From assembly GCA_026770025.1 (NCBI GenBank), contig JAMXDE010000003.1:2232001-2296000 (forward strand): a stretch of DNA of 64,000 nt. Direction: 5' to 3'. Each line of letters starts with the position of its first letter. The stretch's first letter is position 1. The stretch comes from Craspedostauros australis (lineage: Eukaryota > Bacillariophyta > Bacillariophyceae > Mastogloiales > Achnanthaceae). Below are positions 56,898 through 64,000 of the stretch, piece after piece. The notes below the pieces were generated by a model. That model had not been told where the DNA came from. It ran no database searches and saw only the letters and a list, made by a program, of their open reading frames with translations. The translations under genes were made by a program, and so were the position numbers.

Positions 56898-58348
56898 CTG
56901 GAATGGGCTGAGTTCGAACTGATTTGATTTTGGCTGGCTTGCGTTGGATCCGTGGGAATCGCTGTCGCTTCAGTTGGTTGTTTGAGATCAGATTGTGGGC
57001 CTATGTTGAGAGATGTGGATGTGGATGAAGATGTGGATGAAGATGTGGATGTGGAAGAGAGGATCGGCTTCGTTGGGAATGCCCTTCATCAAAGGGGATG
57101 TTGTCTACGGTTGCCATGCTCTGTTTGCCAAAGCCTCCGGTGATGCCCACTCACGCTACCCACTCGCGCTGTTGGCCGTCGGCACAAACAAGCAATAACG
57201 CGCTGCTCCGGAAGCAGCCAACCAGCGGACCCGCTGCCATTGGCCAAATCGCCCCTCACAAATTAGAAGGGTACAAGGCGAGGGCCGAAAGATCAACGGA
57301 GGTTGTGTGCGCTTGCTGGGGAAGATCGTTTCGGCTTCTCTTCCACCCATCCCCAACATCAATGTGGCATGATTCGTTGTGGCGAGAGAACGATCGCGAT
57401 CACAAACGAAGCACAGTCAAGCGTGCGGATTGAATCCCAGGTTGACGTCTCTGTGAAAGCCAAGGAACCTGAGGTCATCCTGCTGTTCCCATATTTTTCT
57501 CTACCCGTCAAAGGAGGTAACAACGGTGTCGAATGACATCACAGATGCAACTCACGCAGTCACAAAGGTGCAACGATGAGAAAATCGACTCATGAGCACT
57601 GATGGCCACAAAGAGAACGAATGAATGTCAACAATCATTCACGATCCCCTTGACATCTTTCTCGGAACCCCGATCCGATCTATTCGGTGTTCGCGATGCA
57701 CGCACACAAGGACAAAGAGCAAAAGCAAGAGTAAGAGTGGGCACGGATCAGTACTTTTGTGGTACAACTATGTCCGAGCTACTGCAAGTGGAAGAAACGG
57801 CCTGCTTTGGTTGCGAGGAGACTCCGATGAAGGTAGGCAGAGAAAAGAAGCCCAAATTGCAAAAAGTGAGGCCCTTCCTCGGTTGCGCGATTGCGGGCTG
57901 AGTGGTCGTCAGAAACGATACAGGCAACACCAGAAACATGCAATCGACCGAATCTGGCGCGGGTGGCTCCAGAGTCTACGACGCTTTGGAGCGACATGCT
58001 GCACCCCGGTCCGCGTTGGTACTTGTGCACAAGAGTCGGAAAACGAGAAATAGAAGATGTTGGACGTCCACCAACGTTCATTGGTTGTAAACATAGAATA
58101 GTATTATGAAATAGTCCAACAGCAGACTGTATACGCTCTCTCGGGAGTATCACGTGACGTCGACTTCGAAATTTGCCGCACCCACCTACTCGCGCCAAGA
58201 AATGGCGCTCTGTGGAAGTATCATGCCACATACCGGCCCAAATTGTGTTCGGAAGAAGCGTGCATATTTCATGGCACCGCCAATTGCGCTTGCGGAGTGG
58301 CCAGATGTATGGTACGAGTAGGAGACTTTGCATCCCATCTGGTGTGCT
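56898..58348. other. Intergenic region
   Basis: Contents are the 12-bp unit tandem repeat (57012-57056) in the leader of the His-rich gene and an AT-rich island with ATAGAATAGTATTAT (58092-58106). There is no supportable gene. Confidence 0.45.
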
Positions 58349-58378
58349 CTGGTGCCTCAAAGAAACAGACCCCAAAAA

Positions 58379-58418
58379 TTGGCGATTATTGGCGATTTTT
58401 GGCTACAGTTGGCTACAG
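58379..58418 (+). repeat. TTGG decamer array, left outer
   Basis: Four units occur at exact 10-bp spacing: TTGGCGATTA, TTGGCGATTT and TTGGCTACAG twice. Confidence 0.9.
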
Positions 58419-58626
58419 ATTTTGGACCCATTTTTCCCAAACTCAGACTTAAAGTTATAGACACTCAATCGAACATCTCTTTGCATCTACCTAAACTTAA
58501 GAGAAAGGGCTATCCAGGCAAGCAATAAAATTATCTTGTTGTTACTACCATCTCGTCGATCTTTATCTGTTTGTTGACCCCCTTGGTGTGGTTTTGCCTT
58601 CGGACGACGGACGGACCGGATTTTCA

Positions 58627-58646
58627 TTGGCTACAGTTGGCTACAA
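58627..58646 (+). repeat. TTGG decamer pair, left inner
   Basis: TTGGCTACAG and TTGGCTACAA lie 10 bp apart, after a GGACGACGGACGGACCGG stretch (58599-58620). Confidence 0.85.
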
Positions 58647-59064
58647 GTAGGATTCTACAGGAGTCTGGTAGGATCTTGCCTCTTTTTTCGAGAAATTCGA
58701 CCCTCCATCTTTGAAGTCTCCGGACTTAGCGGTCTTTGGCCCAATCTGCACAATAGATATCATTTAAGAATCCTCTCTCCGAGTTGGTCACAACCATATG
58801 GTCTTTATTGTGTTTGAGTGCGATGATATGGAGATATGCTTGCGTTTAGTGGTCCCATGGCAGTCGGAATGATATTTGACCACTCCGATCCGTACTCGGA
58901 AGCACGACTGCAAATTCTTTTCGTTTTTCGCGCCATCTTGACATCACGAGGAGGATGTGCTGCCACGACCTCGAGGATGGCAACATCATCGAGTACTGCC
59001 AACCCTTCCCTAGCTTCATCGGCATCCTGGTGCTCCCTATCTGCTCTACATCGAATAGCTCACC

Positions 59065-61620
59065 ATGAAGATCTGCCCTGGAAGCCACGTATCGTGTCCC
59101 TGTGGACCTCTTGTGACCTCTGGAAACAGCAAGGGCAAGGTCCGAAGCGTCCTTTACGGTGTTGTTCTAAAGTCCCTCCCCAAGAATCACTGGGTTGTAC
59201 ACTGGCGTTCCATCAATGCAGTGTGTCAACATGCAGGGACCAAGCTGACTGTACTTGACAAGACGCGAGTTGAATTGGACAGCAGCTGTGTCGAGGAGCT
59301 CATCCGCACACAGAGTGTTGGGAGGGGATCAGCAGAGCTAGATAAACACTACAAGACGTCGCGGTACCACGACCTCTGCCGCACCACATCAACGTTCAGT
59401 GACGCGTCTTATTCGCAAAGCGCCAATGTCTTATCCCTTCCCAACAGCACATCAACCAGCCATGGCGCAGCCATGGACATGTCTAACCAAAACACGGATG
59501 AGTCTGCGCCAGGAATCTCGATTTGCGGCGACGATGATGCAACAGGTGACCTGCATTCAACGTTTGACCCGAGCACAGGCGATTTGCTCACGGGTGACGA
59601 ATTCGACTACGTTATGCTACGTGAAGAAGAGTCAGCAGGATACTCACACATGGAGGAGAAAAAGCGATTGATGGGTACAACGGTTATGGTCGGCAAGCAG
59701 AGGAATACAGTGTCATGGACAGTGGTTGATGACGATTCTATTCAACACCGCGACGACGAGGCTCAAACCAAGCTTGGTGTGGCAGGTTTTGACTTTGGCA
59801 AAAAGTGTTCGCGAGATGACACCAATCGCGACCGGATTAACCTGCTGGGACTGGTGCAACATCTGTGGCCAGGCGACTGGAAGCGGCAAATCGACGCTCT
59901 CAACAGGCGAATCAATGCAGGCGTAATTGATGTTGGCGGCAGGCGCAACCAAAACCCTGTATCAGAGCGCGAACTGTGGGTGTTTTTTGGGATCATGCTT
60001 GTTGGCAAGCTGGATTCCACCACGAAGCTCTGGGGTGACCGGATGAGCGAAGGGTTCTGTGAGGTAAGAGATCTCACGAAGCACATGCCTTTCCACCGCT
60101 TCAAATACATCCGCGAAAACTTCATCCCTTACTTGTTCTCTGACCCGGCCAGGCAACACAACGACAAGTGGTGGCAAATTCAACCTGGGGTGGAGTTATT
60201 CAACAAACGTCGTTGTGACACGATCATTCCGGGTCAGGTAAAAGTCATGGACGAAACTATGACCGCGTACAAGCCTCGTCTGTCACCCACCGGAAACCTT
60301 CCACATCTGACGCACATTCCGCGCAAGCCGGAACCGCTTGGGGTGGAGTTCAAAACCGTTGCCGATTGTGAAACCGGTATCATGCTTCACTTAGAGATTC
60401 AACGAGGAAAGCGAGAGATGGACCAGGCCGATCACGTGAGAGATTGCGGGAAAGCAACTGTTGCCTGTTCTCTGCGCATGGCTCTGGCGACGCATGACAT
60501 TGGTCGAAACAACATTCACATCGACACGTCAGAGTTTTCCTTCCCAAGAAGCATTTTCATTGGAGATTCATGGTTCGCCTCTGTGCAGACGTGCTCGGAG
60601 ATCGCTGCGAAGGCAAATTCTGGATTCATTGGAATCATCAAAACCTCGTCCGCCGGCTTCCCACTCAAGTTCCTCCAAGAAAAGATGAGCGACTGGCCCT
60701 CTGGAACACAGCTGCTTCTGAAACGCAACCGTGACGATGGGGATGTCAATTGTGATGATGCTGCAACAGAAATATACGCCATCGGATACAAGTACTCGCG
60801 CAATTCAGTGATTCCATTTGTGTTCTCCTCTGGATCAGGACATTTGGGGGCATCCACGCCGTACATCGCGAGATGGATCGACGACGAACGCAGGCATCAA
60901 ATGAAGGAGGTCCCAAGACCCGAGGTGGCCAGTAAGTATTTTGGCGCGTCCAATGCCGTGGACACGCACAATCATGTCCGCCAAGATTTGCTGGGACTCG
61001 AGAGGATCTGGGTGACAAAGGACGGGTATTTCCGCCTGGCGACGACTTTGTTCGCCCTCACTGTCGTGGATGCAATGAAGGCATACACGTATCATCTCGG
61101 GTCTCGCCACAGGCACAAACAGGTTACCCTGCGAACCTTCATCAACATGCTTGCGGAGGACATGATCCTCAACGACGAACATGACACGCCACGGTGTCTC
61201 GAAACTACATCTATTCTGCCACAAGGGCACGCTTGCGATAACATGGACGACGGGACGAATAAATCCAACGAGCCAGACAACAGCGCCACCGCCAACGACA
61301 CCAGCAACAGTCGCAACGGTACCAACAACAACAGCCAACCACAACAGGAACAGAAACAATCACCATACCAAATCGGCAACCATCGCCTTGCAAAAGCGCA
61401 GAAACAGCTGCCAAATGTGTACAAGGACAGCAAAGGGCGTTTGAGGCGAGGACAGAGATCTGCTCGAGGAAGATGTGTCGTCTGCAACAAGCTGGTTGTC
61501 TTCATCTGCGAACATTGTCCATCAACTGCACCCGGGACGCTCGTGTGGTGCTGCCCCGAAGTTTCCAAACAAGGTGACGCCCGCACGTGCTTTCGCACAC
61601 ATGCCACAAACGGCGACTGA
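59065..61620 (+). CDS. piggyBac-family (DDE_Tnp_1_7) transposase
   Basis: This is an intact frame of 851 residues from an ATG. The N-terminal 20-70 segment (GKVRSVLYGVVLK ... HWVVHWRS) looks like a small SH3/Tudor/chromo-like barrel, which is an inference. A disordered acidic linker (about 95-250) follows. The catalytic domain (about 255-720) has the three aspartates of the family: Asp396 in VMDETMTAYKPR, Asp501 in IFIGDSWFAS and Asp633 in AVDTHNHVRQD. It also has the PLGVEFKTVADCETG strand block. A Ser/Asn/Gln linker leads to a C-terminal Cys-rich finger (Cys804-x2-Cys807-x7-Cys815-x2-Cys818, then CC and a late Cys/His), as in piggyBac enzymes, where it binds the terminal repeats. It is presumably the mobilising enzyme of the surrounding element. 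A possible upstream coding exon (58895-59060) is suggested by frame composition only. Confidence 0.92.
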   Translation: MKICPGSHVSCPCGPLVTSGNSKGKVRSVLYGVVLKSLPKNHWVVHWRSINAVCQHAGTKLTVLDKTRVELDSSCVEELIRTQSVGRGSAELDKHYKTSRYHDLCRTTSTFSDASYSQSANVLSLPNSTSTSHGAAMDMSNQNTDESAPGISICGDDDATGDLHSTFDPSTGDLLTGDEFDYVMLREEESAGYSHMEEKKRLMGTTVMVGKQRNTVSWTVVDDDSIQHRDDEAQTKLGVAGFDFGKKCSRDDTNRDRINLLGLVQHLWPGDWKRQIDALNRRINAGVIDVGGRRNQNPVSERELWVFFGIMLVGKLDSTTKLWGDRMSEGFCEVRDLTKHMPFHRFKYIRENFIPYLFSDPARQHNDKWWQIQPGVELFNKRRCDTIIPGQVKVMDETMTAYKPRLSPTGNLPHLTHIPRKPEPLGVEFKTVADCETGIMLHLEIQRGKREMDQADHVRDCGKATVACSLRMALATHDIGRNNIHIDTSEFSFPRSIFIGDSWFASVQTCSEIAAKANSGFIGIIKTSSAGFPLKFLQEKMSDWPSGTQLLLKRNRDDGDVNCDDAATEIYAIGYKYSRNSVIPFVFSSGSGHLGASTPYIARWIDDERRHQMKEVPRPEVASKYFGASNAVDTHNHVRQDLLGLERIWVTKDGYFRLATTLFALTVVDAMKAYTYHLGSRHRHKQVTLRTFINMLAEDMILNDEHDTPRCLETTSILPQGHACDNMDDGTNKSNEPDNSATANDTSNSRNGTNNNSQPQQEQKQSPYQIGNHRLAKAQKQLPNVYKDSKGRLRRGQRSARGRCVVCNKLVVFICEHCPSTAPGTLVWCCPEVSKQGDARTCFRTHATNGD

Positions 61621-62073
61621 AGCGCATACGAATCCATAAATACACTCTAATTGTACATGTTTCACATGCATCTGAAGAGAGAATGAATGGATTAATGTGA
61701 CTGTGCTGTCGTCGCTTGCCAAGGTGTTGGCAATTCATCGTGAACGAAATTGTGAGGAGGGGAAGCGGAGATGATGTGTGTGACGAGTCCAAACGTGTCT
61801 GGTGTGCCCAAACACGTCTCGAATGCCCAAATGCATTCGTGAATGAAAAGGGTGCTTGACGGATCACATCAGTGCTCACCAAGCAAGAGAGCAACAGCCA
61901 CCCAACTTTAGTATTGTATATATAAACGTTATATGATGCTATATTGGAAATATGAGTACAGGATGGCCCATACGAGCTAAGTCCGGAGAGTTTGACTATG
62001 AATGATGCTGTTTTTGGTCTGTTTTTGTTCGGGACTTACGTACGAAGTGTACTACATTCTACAGAGCAGTTTC

Positions 62074-62118
62074 TGTGATCCAAAAATCGCCAAAAATCGC
62101 CAATGGCATTGGCTACAG
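62074..62118. repeat. TTGG decamer array, right end
   Basis: On the minus strand TTGGATCACA and two TTGGCGATTT units lie 10 bp apart (62074-62103). One TTGGCTACAG in the opposite sense follows at 62109-62118. Confidence 0.85.
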
Positions 62119-62138
62119 CTGGCACTTTGAGGCACTGG

Positions 62139-62905
62139 CTGTGCCATCTTCTCGACCACGACCTTTTGCTGTTGATGGTTGCCGCGCGTTGATGGAGTGC
62201 AGATGCAATGTCGCATACCATGCGCATGGTACACACAGTGCTGTGTCAGCATCTCGACTCAGCTCGGCATTTCCGATAGTTGCTTCATCCTTGCAGCAAC
62301 CGTGAGGCGCACCTGCCTGTGTTGCAGCGATGCTGTTGATGATTGCATTCTAGATGGTTCGGGACGAATGAATGGGTACGCCATTCAGTCTGGAGCACCT
62401 CATTGATCGCATTGAGGTGACGCGTTTGGTCGCTTCTGGCCGCACCGAAACAGCACAACGCAAGCTTCTACGTAGATACCAACGCGGCTTCTTTCCTGTC
62501 AAGATGAAGGCCATGATGAGCTGGCTCCAATGCCAACGTGGGTTGGTTGATTCGCCCCAATGTGCCCAATAATGGGCGACGATACCAGCTCAAGGAGATC
62601 GACAAGGAATGGCGCGACCGTCTTTGCGTGGGCGCTGTGATGAATGCCGCGCTTCGTCGTGTCATCTGAAAATTCACACCACAGCTTCTGGCACCATGAG
62701 CATCAATGCGTACTCGCACATGAACGAAACGGCTCATCACATCACATCACATCACATCACATCACATCACAACATCCCCTCCTTTCGTGTGCGAACGATA
62801 CGGGGTGAGTTGCGCACCGAATATGAACGTGCACTCGTACATGACGCGAGCCTGCGTAGGATGACGGAGATCTGCTCCCAAAGGGATGATAGAAATGTGA
62901 AGTCA
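62139..62905. other. Intergenic region with a possible broken open frame
   Basis: A plus frame from ATG 62372 (SLEHLIDRIEVTRLVASG ...) ends at 62572. It appears to continue in the next frame after about 62565 (RRYQLKEIDKEWRDRLC ... to 62691), as if one frameshift had broken a small gene. No family is recognised. A CATCA pentamer repeat lies at 62735-62770. Confidence 0.25.
62735..62770. repeat. CATCA pentanucleotide microsatellite
   Basis: There are about seven tandem copies, 3' of the membrane-protein gene. Confidence 0.9.
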
Positions 62906-63562
62906 TCATGTTTCCTTGGCGTCCACGGTGCCCTGGGAACTGCTGATGCCTCCGAGCTCCTGACCATGGTTGGGATTCCGCACGTCCATCTCGTGCTCTC
63001 TGCGCTTGTCATCAACTTTGACTCTGGATTGCCAGCCCTTTGGATCGGGATCCAGCGGCGTTGCCCAGCCGAATCGATGGCCTTTGTGATTGGGCCCTCC
63101 CGGTGTCCATTGAAACAAGTCGGATCCTTGTTGGTTGCGGCGGGAAGTCTGACCACGGCTTTGCTGTTGGTTCGTCGGCTGCTTGCCGTTTGCTGCAGTG
63201 CGTTCGTGATTCGTACCAGTGCCGCCATCAATGTGGTATGGTATTGCCGAAGAATCTGGGTATGCCTCATGATGATGATGCTGCAGCTGTTGATGAGATT
63301 GGTGATACTCCTGCTCGACAATAGCAACTCGGAGTATCCTCCTCTGCTGAATGAAGATGGTTGCGATGATCAGCAAGAACGCGCACGCGAATGCCCACTG
63401 ATCGCGAATGTTCCATCGCTGTCTACTCCCAACATTCTTGGTCTTCAATAGAGACGATCCCCGATCCTTTTGGCGTGTTGGTGGTGATGGCGACGGTGGC
63501 GGTGGCGGTGGCGGTTGCGGCGTTGACCTTGATTGGAATGCAAACAACGTTGAGGATCTCAT
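62906..63562 (-). CDS. Small type II membrane protein with proline-rich N-terminus
   Basis: This is a 218-residue frame from an ATG. A Pro-rich cytosolic-type N-terminus (QPPPPPPPSPSPP, about 16-28) is followed by a basic stretch and one transmembrane segment (56-71, WAFACAFLLIIATIFI). A polar, His/Gln/Asn-rich domain (72-218) comes next, with FQWTPGGPNHKGHRFGW-like sequence near 150-167. The layout fits a Golgi or plasma-membrane type II protein, as in the stem region of many diatom glycosyltransferases, but no catalytic domain follows. The frame may be only the first exon of a longer gene, since the ending is abrupt. No family is recognised. Confidence 0.42.
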   Translation of the reverse strand: MRSSTLFAFQSRSTPQPPPPPPPSPSPPTRQKDRGSSLLKTKNVGSRQRWNIRDQWAFACAFLLIIATIFIQQRRILRVAIVEQEYHQSHQQLQHHHHEAYPDSSAIPYHIDGGTGTNHERTAANGKQPTNQQQSRGQTSRRNQQGSDLFQWTPGGPNHKGHRFGWATPLDPDPKGWQSRVKVDDKRREHEMDVRNPNHGQELGGISSSQGTVDAKET

Positions 63563-64000
63563 GTCTTCGGATCATTTGCTGCGGGGCTTGGTCGATTCAA
63601 TACTTCTGTACGTGCGAGTACGACAGGACATTCTTCGAGTGTATCTGCACACCATGCGAATGTGGCGACCACCCAACTTGTGCGCCGACGAGTTGACGGG
63701 GTCGTGTTGTGGTCATGCCCTTGTTGTTCCACACGAGCCACCATCAACATGACCTCCCCGAAAGGCAACTGTTCTGTCACATGTCGCAGCGTTGGTTATT
63801 GGTGTGTTGTTTGTGTCTTGGTTGGAATTCAAATAATAACTGCCAACGCTCGAACAATCGTTATTACTCAGTTTCCTGTACCAATGAACACAGTTCAAAC
63901 GGTGCGAAAAGGGGTCACGAATCAACCAAAAAGGGGTGAATCTGTGCTTTCTCTATGTTGATCGAATGGATCGAGTCTCATTTATCCATGTATGATTCAT
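63563..64000. other. Window edge, no supportable gene
   Basis: This is the promoter side of the membrane-protein gene and contains a TGCGAGTACGACAGG stretch. Nothing else is recognised. Confidence 0.4.

Larger units (their letters stand above)
58349..62138 (+). mobile_element. Complete piggyBac-like transposon with CTGG target duplication
   Basis: The element proper is 58353-62134 (3,782 bp). A perfect 10-bp terminal inverted repeat TGCCTCAAAG (58353-58362, and inverted at 62125-62134) is directly bracketed by CTGG (58349-58352 and 62135-62138). Subterminal decamer arrays follow on both sides, then an inner inverted block CTCCGGACTTAGC (left about 58721, right about 61974). A single long transposase frame lies inside. 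Canonical piggyBac elements duplicate TTAA; neither end has TTAA here. The internal arrangement is shared with the older element at 15.5-23.3 kb. Confidence 0.8.

Noticed and set aside
58379..58418. Decamer array as a CRISPR-like array
   Set aside because: The units are contiguous 10-mers without unique spacers and the setting is eukaryotic.
58449..61693. TTAA tetranucleotides as piggyBac target duplications
   Set aside because: TTAA sites here (for example near 58449, 58494 and 61690) lie inside the element and do not adjoin the inverted terminal repeats.

Overview
The window looks like nuclear DNA of a diatom, or at least of a closely related stramenopile. The evidence is the gene set: stand-alone helicase-associated (HA) domains, a heat-shock-factor gene split by a 136-base intron, a plastid-type UPF0301/AlgH protein with a two-part leader, a membrane-anchored TylF-type methyltransferase, Ty1/copia elements of the kind abundant in diatoms, and a piggyBac-family transposase. 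The DNA is near 50% GC, gene-poor, and rich in microsatellites and mobile DNA. There is no bacterial operon structure.

Layout. 0-15.3 kb: HA-domain regulator (minus), a small secreted protein (minus), tandem UPF0301 protein (minus) and two small disordered proteins (plus). 15.5-23.3 kb: an old piggyBac-like DNA transposon, split by a fresh, intact copia element that reads on the minus strand. 24.5-26.4 kb: a 0.3-kb inverted duplication carrying two tRNA-Leu(CAA) genes. 26.4-33 kb: a stretch with no supportable gene. 33-39.3 kb: two more small disordered proteins (minus) around a two-domain methyltransferase (plus). 41.5-49.2 kb: an old copia element (plus) whose single reading frame has four in-frame stops. 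51-53.4 kb: heat-shock factor (minus). 55.9-56.9 kb: His-rich disordered protein (minus). 58.3-62.1 kb: a complete piggyBac-like transposon with its transposase (plus). 62.9-63.6 kb: a small membrane protein (minus).

Five things stand out. (1) Four otherwise unalike, mostly disordered small proteins share one amphipathic helix with identical hydrophobic spacing and a fixed Asp. (2) Both piggyBac-like elements are flanked by CT(A/G)G duplications rather than TTAA, and both carry TTGG-initiated decamer arrays at exact 10-bp spacing, arranged alike but with different repeat cores. (3) Both copia elements have a perfect 12-bp palindrome directly after the 5' LTR, where a primer-binding site is expected, and the two palindromes differ by a symmetrical, compensated change. 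(4) The old copia element decayed by C-to-T-type changes without a frameshift, and carries an extra folded-looking domain between Gag and protease. (5) The fresh copia LTR has three TGACGT motifs around its TATA box, the core of diatom cAMP/CO2-responsive elements.

The host genes do not form an evident pathway. Two are likely transcription or nucleic-acid regulators (HA protein, HSF), one is probably plastidial (UPF0301) and one probably acts on glycans or secondary metabolites in the secretory pathway (TylF-type). Functions come from recognised motifs read by eye. No database search was possible.
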